Shown piece after piece: positions 58,072-63,833 of a stretch of 64,000 bases of DNA. A program made the translations under genes and the position numbers. Origin of the DNA: a virus; IMG/VR virus record IMGVR_UViG_3300046373_000099, positions 1-64,000 of that record; one strand, 5' to 3'. The notes under the pieces are model-generated. The model ran no database searches. It saw nothing but the letters and a program-made list of their open reading frames with translations, and was not told the DNA's origin. Numbering within the stretch: position 1 is the first letter of the stretch; the number at the start of each line of letters is the position of its first letter.

Positions 58072-58126
58072 TTGGTACGCTTTGTATCTAATGTTCATTG
58101 ACACAAAGCGTACCAAATAGTATTCA
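58072..58126 (+). promoter_or_regulatory. Rightward promoter with GGTACG inverted repeat operator
   Basis: TTGGTACGCTTTGT (58072-58085) and ACAAAGCGTACCAA (58103-58116) form a 14-bp perfect inverted repeat with a 17-nt loop. TTGACA (58098-58103), 17-nt spacer, TATTCA (58121-58126) gives a promoter whose spacer is covered by the right arm. It would fire into the 58181 operon and be shut by the repressor. Confidence 0.75.
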
Positions 58127-58180
58127 TCTCCTCACGGCATTGCGCCGACGGCTCACCAGCCGAACCACGAGGAGACAGAA

Positions 58181-58333
58181 ATGTACAGACAATCTATCGA
58201 GAACGACGACCACACCCCGGCCGCAACGGCCGCTGGAAGCGTAGAGCCCATGCGCCGCGCTGACCACAAGGCTAAGAAGCACGGGCGGCCAGTCCGCTAT
58301 GTGCGCCCGGTTAAGCGGGAGTGCGGGGAATGA
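58181..58333 (+). CDS. Small basic early protein (50 aa)
   Basis: ATG 58181 after ACGAGGAGACAGAA. Reads YRQSIENDDHTPAATAAGSV and RRADHKAKKHGRPVRYVRPV. First gene of the rightward early unit; end overlaps the next gene (ATGA). Family unknown. Confidence 0.65.
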   Translation: MYRQSIENDDHTPAATAAGSVEPMRRADHKAKKHGRPVRYVRPVKRECGE

Positions 58334-58599
58334 GTGCCGACGCGCTGAAGAGCGCCATTGAGAAGAAAATACGCCAGCGTCGGAATGAATTGGTAGGCGG
58401 CGGTCACTTCGTGTTCTGCCGAGGCGGCAGGACTGGCCGCATTAAGACCGGCGCGATCCTTGCTGGTCGGTTGCCTTTTGAGCATCCCACCTTGGAATCG
58501 GCAACTGCCGAGGCGATTCGCCTGAGCGAGATACACGGGCGGTCCTTCGTAGTCCTGTCGCAGATTGTTGTCGTCTATGCCGAAGGCGGTGCGGTATGA
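58330..58599 (+). CDS. Hypothetical protein (89 aa)
   Basis: Start at 58330, overlapping TGA of the previous gene. Reads ALKSAIEKKIRQRRNELVGG, FCRGGRTGRIKTGAILAGRL, SATAEAIRLSEIHGRSFVVL. Basic alpha/beta protein. No family is known; coupled on both sides. Confidence 0.65.
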   Translation: MSADALKSAIEKKIRQRRNELVGGGHFVFCRGGRTGRIKTGAILAGRLPFEHPTLESATAEAIRLSEIHGRSFVVLSQIVVVYAEGGAV

Positions 58600-58709
58600 G
58601 CACCTTCCTCTATGTTGGCTTCGCCACGGCCGCAACGCTGGCTACTCTCGTTACATTGCTGTTCCATATCAAGGCCACAGCGCCGGCCAACAAGGAGCGC
58701 GTGCTATGA
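58596..58709 (+). CDS. Small membrane protein (37 aa)
   Basis: ATG 58596 overlapping the previous stop. One long helix STFLYVGFATAATLATLVTL, then LLFHIKATAPANKERVL. Coupled to the next gene by ATGA. Confidence 0.6.
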   Translation: MSTFLYVGFATAATLATLVTLLFHIKATAPANKERVL

Positions 58710-58876
58710 CGGTGCGCCGGACTGCCACCCGCCCCTTCAACGACACCTACGTCACCTTAGCGGCCCGCAACGGCATGTACTTGGCGATATTGCTGGGGTC
58801 CGTGTTGCTGGTCGGACTGGCCGCAAGCCAGGCTGTGGACGTCGAGCGGCAGATGGCGGTGGAGGCTCGCGTGTAG
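58706..58876 (+). CDS. Small membrane protein (56 aa)
   Basis: ATG 58706 overlapping the previous stop. Basic start TVRRTATRPFNDTYVTLAAR, helix GMYLAILLGSVLLVGLAASQ, short polar end. Last gene before promoter copy 5. Confidence 0.6.
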   Translation: MTVRRTATRPFNDTYVTLAARNGMYLAILLGSVLLVGLAASQAVDVERQMAVEARV

Positions 58877-58899
58877 CCTGCCGTTCGCAGGATGAAACC

Positions 58900-58928
58900 T
58901 TGACAATTTTGTAAATATAAACTATTGT
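58900..58928 (+). promoter_or_regulatory. Phage promoter/operator copy 5, rightward
   Basis: TTGACA (58900-58905), spacer ATTTTGTAAATATAAAC, TATTGT (58923-58928). Identical to copies 1 and 2, but on the plus strand, so the promoter points to the integrase-side genes. It lies just behind the 58706 gene. Confidence 0.85.
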
Positions 58929-58961
58929 CGAAATTACCAATTCACCACGAAGGAGACCATT

Positions 58962-59546
58962 ATGCCAACCGGATACACAGCAGACGTCGTTGACGGAAAA
59001 ATCACGACCCTACGGGAATTTGCTCTTCGCTGCGCTCGCGGAATGGGCGCAACAATCATGATGCGGGACGACCCTTGGGATGCCCCTATCCCTGATAAGT
59101 TCGAGCCGCAGACGGAATACAGCCAGAAGAAGCTCGACGCTGCCAATGCCCTACTTGCCGAACTCGACCGCCTCACTCCAGAAGAGTGTGAAGCCCGCGC
59201 CGAAGCTAAACTCCAAGAACAGCTAGCGTCTTACGAGAAGTATGAGGCAGCTCGTCGGGCAGAGAATGACCGTATCGAAGCCATGCTCGACAAGGTCCGG
59301 CGCTGGAAAACCGAGGCTGATGGCATCAGGGAATTCGCGATTGAGCAGCTTCAGATTTCCCTTACGAACTACCCATCATTGCCTCCTAGCGCGCTCTCGG
59401 GAGAGGAGTGGCTGACCGCAACGAGGCTTCAGGCGCTCCGCGACATCAGCTACCACGAGAAAAGCATTGCCGATGAAATACATCGGACGGCGCTGCGCAA
59501 CCGATGGCTTGCCGACCTGCGCCGCAGTCTGGATATGGCCGCCTAA
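58962..59546 (+). CDS. Hypothetical protein (194 aa), coiled-coil type
   Basis: ATG 58962 after CACGAAGGAGACCATT. N-terminal 50 residues globular (TADVVDGKITTLREFALRCA, RGMGATIMMRDDPWDAPIP), then long helices rich in Glu/Ala/Arg (about 60-190). Frequently seen in rhizobial phages as a protein of unknown function (from memory). First gene under promoter copy 5. Confidence 0.75.
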   Translation: MPTGYTADVVDGKITTLREFALRCARGMGATIMMRDDPWDAPIPDKFEPQTEYSQKKLDAANALLAELDRLTPEECEARAEAKLQEQLASYEKYEAARRAENDRIEAMLDKVRRWKTEADGIREFAIEQLQISLTNYPSLPPSALSGEEWLTATRLQALRDISYHEKSIADEIHRTALRNRWLADLRRSLDMAA

Positions 59547-59573
59547 CCACACCACACCACGAAGGAGACACCC

Positions 59574-59804
59574 ATGACCAACATCCTCACCGCACAAGAA
59601 TTCATCGATCAGGGCACGACCGCCGGCGCCATTATGTCGATCGCATCGGCCAATCCCGCCAAGCGCGCCGCTTTAGAGAAGGTAGCGCGGCAGGTTGCCG
59701 ACCGCACCGGCCAGACGCTGCAAATCCCCGGCGCGTTGACCGCCTCCCGTAACGAGAGAAGACGGCCAAGCAACGATAATCGTGAGCGGAGGGTGGCGGC
59801 GTGA
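59574..59804 (+). CDS. Small hypothetical protein (76 aa)
   Basis: ATG 59574 after CACCACGAAGGAGACACC. Helical: AQEFIDQGTTAGAIMSIASA, NPAKRAALEKVARQVADRTG, and a basic SNDNRERRVAA tail. Overlaps next start (GTGA). No family is known. Confidence 0.65.
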   Translation: MTNILTAQEFIDQGTTAGAIMSIASANPAKRAALEKVARQVADRTGQTLQIPGALTASRNERRRPSNDNRERRVAA

Positions 59805-59971
59805 GCGGGTTTTACGTTGGCGTGGCCCTGTTGCTTCTCGTTGCGGCAGTAATCATCGGCGCGGTAATCTGGTCTATCGACCCTCTTTTGGCCGTGTCTG
59901 CCATTGGCGGAAGCCTCGTACTTACCGGCGCTATATATCTTGGCCTAAACCTTATCCATGGGGGCTTTTGA
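59801..59971 (+). CDS. Small two-helix membrane protein (56 aa)
   Basis: GTG 59801 overlaps the previous stop; TGA 59969-59971 overlaps the next ATG. Two hydrophobic segments (VGVALLLLVAAVIIGAVIW; VSAIGGSLVLTGAIYLGLNL) separated by SIDPLL. Resembles holin-like or exclusion membrane proteins only in topology. Confidence 0.6.
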   Translation: MSGFYVGVALLLLVAAVIIGAVIWSIDPLLAVSAIGGSLVLTGAIYLGLNLIHGGF

Positions 59972-60075
59972 TGACCCGCCTCCTCCTTCTCGCCGCCATC
60001 CTCGCCCTCGCCTCGTGCTCTCGCTATGACCCGATGCCGAAGTGGGCCGGCTATTCAATCGAGGTGAAGAAATGA
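59971..60075 (+). CDS. Tiny lipoprotein (34 aa)
   Basis: ATG 59971. Signal RLLLLAAILALASC ends in an LASC lipobox; the mature part is 19 residues (SRYDPMPKWAGYSIEVKK). Coupled with both neighbours. May act in the envelope; short phage lipoproteins can block receptors, but there is no direct sign here. Confidence 0.6.
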   Translation: MTRLLLLAAILALASCSRYDPMPKWAGYSIEVKK

Positions 60076-60689
60076 CCGACGAAATTGAACACAGCGGCGT
60101 TGTAGCCTTGGGCGATGGCGTGACGGATGACATGGTTGCTGCAGCACTCGATGCATTTGAGCTGACAGGACATTTTGCCACGGCTGATGCAATTCGCGCC
60201 GCCCTAACCGCCGCCCTCGCCCGTCCAGCACAGGAGCCGGTCTGCACCGTGTCTGTTATCGGCGCTGGTGGCCATCGCTGGCTGACCCCGCACCCGCTCA
60301 ATGCGCTCGACGCCTTGCCGGTCGGAACACCCCTCTACGCCTCTCCCCAGCCCGTTATTAACCCCACGCATTCACAAGGGGCCGGTACGCCAGGCTTATT
60401 AACGGACGCCGCGCCCGTTGCGGAGATTATCGCGAAGCTTCGCGAGGACATGACCGCTTCTCCTGTCGATGGCGTCACGGTCATCGATCGTGGGCAGCTG
60501 GAGGTTTTTTCAGCGGCCCTTACACCCCCACCCCAGGATCGAAAGCGGGTGAAGCTTCCGCCAATCGGTGATGAGCTTTATGAGCATTATCCCGCAATGT
60601 CGGCGCAAACTCATGCCGACCTTGTGCGAGATTATGCCCGCGAGGCAGTTCGCGCCGCCCTCAAGTCGGAGGACTCGGCCGATGAATAG
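60072..60689 (+). CDS. Hypothetical phage protein (205 aa)
   Basis: ATG 60072 overlaps the lipoprotein stop. Reads TDDMVAAALDAFELTGHFAT, ADAIRAALTAALARPAQEPV, and WLTPHPLNALDALPVGTPLY-type middle, followed by a helical region with EIIAKLREDMTASPV. The AALxA-x-P-Q and G-x-PLYASPQP patterns are known from many phage proteins of undefined role. Confidence 0.7.
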   Translation: MTDEIEHSGVVALGDGVTDDMVAAALDAFELTGHFATADAIRAALTAALARPAQEPVCTVSVIGAGGHRWLTPHPLNALDALPVGTPLYASPQPVINPTHSQGAGTPGLLTDAAPVAEIIAKLREDMTASPVDGVTVIDRGQLEVFSAALTPPPQDRKRVKLPPIGDELYEHYPAMSAQTHADLVRDYAREAVRAALKSEDSADE

Positions 60690-61032
60690 AGCAGAGCACC
60701 TTTTCACCATCCTTGGAGAAGAGGGCGTCGAAATCGCCCAGCGCTGCTCGAAGGTCAACCGATTTGGCGCTGCTGAAGTTCAGCCGGGGCAAGGCCTCGA
60801 CAATGCCGACCGCTTACGGGGCGAATATATCGACCTGCTTGCCGTCATGGAGATGCTTGTCGAAGAGGGCTTGGTGCTGCCGGTGCATTACACCGATCGA
60901 CCGGCGATCGACGCGAAGAAAGCTAAGGTGGAAAAGTTCCTTCGCTATTCCCGAAAGTGCGGAACGCTGGAAGAGACCCAAGCGCCCGCGCCGAATGCGC
61001 TTGCCCCCGTGGACGCAAAGGACTCCCCATGA
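60682..61032 (+). CDS. MazG-like nucleotide pyrophosphohydrolase
   Basis: A 116-residue protein (ATG 60682). Reads RAEHLFTILGEEGVEIAQRC and LRGEYIDLLAVMEML: the two ExxE and ExxD clusters of all-alpha NTP pyrophosphatases. Phage MazG-like enzymes clean nucleotide pools or reduce ppGpp-type signals. C-terminus Pro/Ala-rich. Overlaps neighbours by 4-8 nt. Confidence 0.72.
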   Translation: MNRAEHLFTILGEEGVEIAQRCSKVNRFGAAEVQPGQGLDNADRLRGEYIDLLAVMEMLVEEGLVLPVHYTDRPAIDAKKAKVEKFLRYSRKCGTLEETQAPAPNALAPVDAKDSP

Positions 61033-61211
61033 CCCACCCCTGCCTGACCTGCAGCCTGCCGGACTGCGACGACGCATCAAAAAAGTGCGCCCTGCGGCGT
61101 GCGATCAACCTTTATGAGAACTGCCGCGCCAGCCGTACGCTGACGCCGGCAATAACAGAAGCGCGCCGTATTGCCTTTGCGGAGTTGCGCGGTGGTGGGA
61201 GGAGAGGATGA
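61029..61211 (+). CDS. Cys-rich small protein (60 aa)
   Basis: ATG 61029 overlaps the previous stop. THPCLTCSLPDCDDASKKCA gives four Cys in 17 residues, a probable Zn site, then RRAINLYENCRASRTLTPAI. Common tiny protein in rhizobial phages, to my knowledge without a known role. Confidence 0.65.
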   Translation: MTHPCLTCSLPDCDDASKKCALRRAINLYENCRASRTLTPAITEARRIAFAELRGGGRRG

Positions 61212-61375
61212 CTGCCGAAGTTGATCACACTTACAAGATTGACACCCGCTGGCCAGAGTACACGCCGCCAGGTTCTGCTATCGCGGAACTGGTGCAGCGT
61301 CCTCTGGAGTCGATAACCGGGCTGGCGTTGGCCGATGCCTACATGCGCGACGAGCGCAGGAAGAGGAGAGGATGA
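61208..61375 (+). CDS. Small hypothetical protein (55 aa)
   Basis: ATG 61208 overlaps the previous stop; ends TGA 61373-61375 overlapping the next start. TAEVDHTYKIDTRWPEYTPP, then LVQRPLESITGLALADAYMR. No family is known. Confidence 0.6.
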   Translation: MTAEVDHTYKIDTRWPEYTPPGSAIAELVQRPLESITGLALADAYMRDERRKRRG

Positions 61376-61644
61376 AAGAACGAATCGTTGCGGCTGCCGT
61401 CATGGCGCCTGACCTAGGCGTCTATTCATTGCCACCACCGGCTCGCCACGGCCAGGTTCTTCGACTGGTGGCTTCTTGCTATCCGGACGACGACAGCGTG
61501 CCGCACAAGTGCGAGCAGGGCTTCGTTACCGATGCCTTTCGGTACGTCGATCGGCAAGAGGCGCGCTCAATAGCCACTGCGGCTGGCCAGACGTCCGGCC
61601 GGGATATGAAACTAAACGAGCTGTTCTCGGAGGATTTATGGTGA
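61372..61644 (+). CDS. Hypothetical protein (90 aa)
   Basis: ATG 61372, GAGGAGAGG before it. Reads VYSLPPPARHGQVLRLVASC, CEQGFVTDAFRYVDRQEARS, IATAAGQTSGRDMKLNELFS, a pattern seen in many phage proteins of unknown role. Overlaps the excisionase start. Confidence 0.7.
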   Translation: MKERIVAAAVMAPDLGVYSLPPPARHGQVLRLVASCYPDDDSVPHKCEQGFVTDAFRYVDRQEARSIATAAGQTSGRDMKLNELFSEDLW

Positions 61645-61997
61645 GACTCCACGATAACGATAATCAGCCAGCCGGTAAGGTCTACACCCTCGATGAGGCC
61701 GCCGAACACCTACGCCTCACCAACAGGGGTGTCGCCAAAATAGCCAGGCAGCACGGGCTTTGCATGGTGCGTGGCCGTGATATTCTTTTCACAGATGCAG
61801 ATATCGAATCCATAAAGGAAGTTCTACGATGCCCCTCAAACTCTACAAGCGTGGTAACACATATTGGGTCGCAGGGACTGTCAAAGGAATTGGACATGAC
61901 GGGGCGAAAAAAAGCGTCAGTATCCGAAAAAGCGCGCAAACTACTGATCGAACGGTCGCTGAAGCAACGCGAGCAAAGACAGAAAGCCGCATCTTAG
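61638..61997 (+). CDS. xis: Excisionase-like HTH protein
   Basis: A 119-residue protein from ATG 61638. YTLDEAAEHLRLTNRGVAKI, ARQHGLCMVRGRDILFTDAD is a typical HTH_17/AlpA-type winged helix (about 15-60). The C-terminal 55 residues (Ser/Lys-rich) are encoded in the +1-shifted frame over the first 169 nt of the integrase gene. It should bend attachment-site DNA and steer the integrase to excision. Confidence 0.78.
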   Translation: MVRLHDNDNQPAGKVYTLDEAAEHLRLTNRGVAKIARQHGLCMVRGRDILFTDADIESIKEVLRCPSNSTSVVTHIGSQGLSKELDMTGRKKASVSEKARKLLIERSLKQREQRQKAAS

Positions 61998-63028
61998 ACG
62001 AGATTGCACACGGAAAGGCTAAGGTCGTTTCGTTTAAGGAGGCAGCCGAATCATATCTTGAGGCTGGCGGTTCCGCCAGGTTTTTGTTCGATATCAAGGC
62101 AGATGATTCCGAATCTGGCCTGATGGTTCATTTCGGCGAAATGCGCCTCAACGAGATCAACCAGAAGGTCCTTGATGAAGCTGCGGCAAGGCTATTTCCC
62201 GACACGCAACCGGAAACGCGCAACAGGCAGTGCTACACACCGTTCATTGCCGTCTGGAACCACGCAGTCAAGAACGGATGGGCCACAGTTCGCCTATGGC
62301 AGCGTCCTCGAAAGGCGAAGGGTACAAATGTCGTTCGAAATGGAAATCTTCGTTCTGGTACGGCCCCTGTAGATTACGAACGCGCCGCGATCTTTGTGGC
62401 GGCCATGTCTCCGGCGCCAGCTATGCTGATGACGGCGCTATTCTACACAGGCATGCGACCGATCGAACTATTCGGTCTTACTGCAGGTGAGGTGAATATT
62501 GCCGGTAGGTGGATCACGCTGATGCGAACTAAGACCGGCGAGCCTCGAGGTGTGCCAGTGCACGAGTTTCTTGTTCCTATCTTTGAGTCGCTGCTTACCC
62601 GCCCCGGCCTAGCCGCGAGTGATCGACTGTTCCGAACACACAGGGGAAACCCTTACGAAGACATCGTTACGGGCATCAGGGGAAAAGCAGGCGGAGGACT
62701 GAAGGGCGCGATCAATGGCGCTCGCCGGCGAACCGGCATCAAGGATGTATCGCCGTACACTGGTCGGCACACCGTTTCGACCGGTCTTGTTGTCGCTGGA
62801 GTCCACCCGCACATCAAGGATCAGATCCTTGGGCACGCTGCGGACAGCATGTCTCGCCACTACACCAACGTGCCGCAGGCACCGCTCATAGAGGCGATCA
62901 ATAAGTTGCCCGTTCCGGAGTCATGGCGGGGATTGCCGTGGATGGAAAATCCACTTGCTTGGGTCGGCAGACTTGCGGAAGGGACTGGTCGGCGTACTGA
63001 TTTGGAAAAGGAGCCAGATGAAAAATAA
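61829..63028 (+). CDS. int: Tyrosine-family site-specific integrase
   Basis: A 399-residue protein. N-terminal arm-binding part about 1-75 (KRGNTYWVAGTVKGIG), core-binding helices to about 185, catalytic domain with FYTGMRPIELFGL (first Arg, about 210), SPYTGRHTVST (Arg-His), QILGHAADSMSRHYTNV with LGH and the nucleophile Tyr (about 345). The usual HxxR reads YxxR. C-terminal tail is acidic. Gene lies directly beside the att core and is the last of the rightward unit. Confidence 0.93.
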   Translation: MPLKLYKRGNTYWVAGTVKGIGHDGAKKSVSIRKSAQTTDRTVAEATRAKTESRILDEIAHGKAKVVSFKEAAESYLEAGGSARFLFDIKADDSESGLMVHFGEMRLNEINQKVLDEAAARLFPDTQPETRNRQCYTPFIAVWNHAVKNGWATVRLWQRPRKAKGTNVVRNGNLRSGTAPVDYERAAIFVAAMSPAPAMLMTALFYTGMRPIELFGLTAGEVNIAGRWITLMRTKTGEPRGVPVHEFLVPIFESLLTRPGLAASDRLFRTHRGNPYEDIVTGIRGKAGGGLKGAINGARRRTGIKDVSPYTGRHTVSTGLVVAGVHPHIKDQILGHAADSMSRHYTNVPQAPLIEAINKLPVPESWRGLPWMENPLAWVGRLAEGTGRRTDLEKEPDEK

Positions 63029-63036
63029 TTTAACAG

Positions 63037-63060
63037 ACCCGCTTCGGCGGGTTTTTCTTT
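63037..63060 (+). terminator. Terminator of the integrase operon
   Basis: ACCCGC (63037-63042), TTCG loop, GCGGGT (63047-63052), then TTTTTCTTT on the plus strand. Clear Rho-independent signal 9 nt after the integrase stop. Confidence 0.9.
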
Positions 63061-63089
63061 GTCTATAGGCCAATGACCAGGAGGAAAAC

Positions 63090-63345
63090 CCCTGTACAAT
63101 TTATGTACGTAAACGAGAGATTTCCAGTACATCTTCATGATTTGTTCCGCACACCAAAGTCAGCGAGCGTAAACCACAAAACTGCTAAATCATTGTATTC
63201 TTTGGAGGAAAATGGTGCTGCTAGAGAGATTTGAACTCTCGGCCTCTCCCTTACCAAGGGTTGGCCTTTAGGTCTGTTGTGCCATATTCCATAGGGCTTT
63301 GCGAATGTCGTTCATGCGGTATGTACAGATTTTGTACATATTGTG
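63090..63345. repeat. TGTACA-type inverted repeats flanking the att core
   Basis: Left: TGTACAATTTATGTAC around 63091-63107 and AGTACAT near 63128. Right: TATGTACA-gattt-TGTACATA (63320-63340) is a perfect 8-bp inverted repeat. They flank the 48-bp core at similar distances and may be arm-type sites for integrase or excisionase. The 432-bp gap 63029-63460 holds no gene. Confidence 0.5.
63213..63260 (-). tRNA. 3' half of tRNA-Thr(GGT), phage attachment core
   Basis: Read on the minus strand: CCC-TTGGTAA-GGG anticodon loop (anticodon GGT), variable region, T-arm GAGAG-TTCAAAT-CTCTC, acceptor TAGCAGC, A, CCA. To the right of 63260 the sequence stops matching any tRNA (no D-arm, no GCTGCTA acceptor 5' half), so this is a fragment, not a functional gene. 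Length (48 bp), end in the anticodon loop and proximity to int define it as an attP or att core. Confidence 0.88.
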
Positions 63346-63353
63346 CCTTTATC

Positions 63354-63387
63354 GAAAAAAACCCCGCCTGCGCGAGCAAGCGGGGTT
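63354..63387 (-). terminator. Hairpin terminator facing left
   Basis: AACCCCGC (63360-63367) and GCGGGGTT (63380-63387), followed on the minus strand by a seven-T run. On the plus strand it is less clear. It may shield the att region from transcription coming from the right. Confidence 0.7.
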
Positions 63388-63460
63388 ATCCCTTTGAGGC
63401 AAAGATTATAGCGTGATGGGGATAATAGACTAATCTGACAGATTGTGTTTCTATGCATCA

Positions 63461-63814
63461 ATGAAACGTCTCGCCACCCTTATCTCAATCCTTGCGCTCT
63501 CAGGCTGCAACACAATTGAGAACCAATACGTTGATGCCACCGGCAAGCACGGTAGCGGGCAAACGACTTTCAGCGCGACGCTGTCCGATGGCAAGTTCAG
63601 CATTGCCGAAAAGTCCGGATCCTGCAGCGGCCAGTTCGATAGTTGGTCCAATGCCACTGTTGTCTTTCCAGTAACATGCACAAATGGAAAGTCGGGCTCG
63701 GTCGTCATGACCCGCCCGACTGCTAATGCTTCAATTATAGCCGGTGAAGGCACAATTCAGTTTGTCGGCGGAGAGACGCGCCGATTTGTCTTTGGTCCTA
63801 AACGGTTTCAGTAA
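63461..63814 (+). CDS. Putative lipoprotein (117 aa)
   Basis: ATG 63461 (KRLATLISILALSGC) gives a lipoprotein signal with LSGC lipobox; an upstream in-frame ATG at 63443 would break it. The mature part is beta-rich (TTFSATLSDGKFSIAEKSGS, FDSWSNATVVFPVTCTNGKS, GEGTIQFVGGETRRFVFGP). No family is recognised. It lies right of the att core, so whether it is phage or host depends on the nature of that junction. Confidence 0.7.
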   Translation: MKRLATLISILALSGCNTIENQYVDATGKHGSGQTTFSATLSDGKFSIAEKSGSCSGQFDSWSNATVVFPVTCTNGKSGSVVMTRPTANASIIAGEGTIQFVGGETRRFVFGPKRFQ

Positions 63815-63833
63815 ATATTACATGGAGGGCTGG

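Noticed and set aside
59785-60075. 97-codon frame starting at 59782 on plus
   Set aside because: Overlaps in another frame two coupled genes (membrane protein 59801 and lipoprotein 59971), which have matching starts and hydrophobic signals.
63213-63290. Complete tRNA gene
   Set aside because: The 5' half (acceptor, D-arm) is absent; anticodon stem pairs only three bases on the 5' side.
63451-63753. 100-codon minus-strand frame
   Set aside because: Antisense to the lipoprotein gene, which has a clear lipobox; although a left-facing terminator lies beyond it, there is no RBS.
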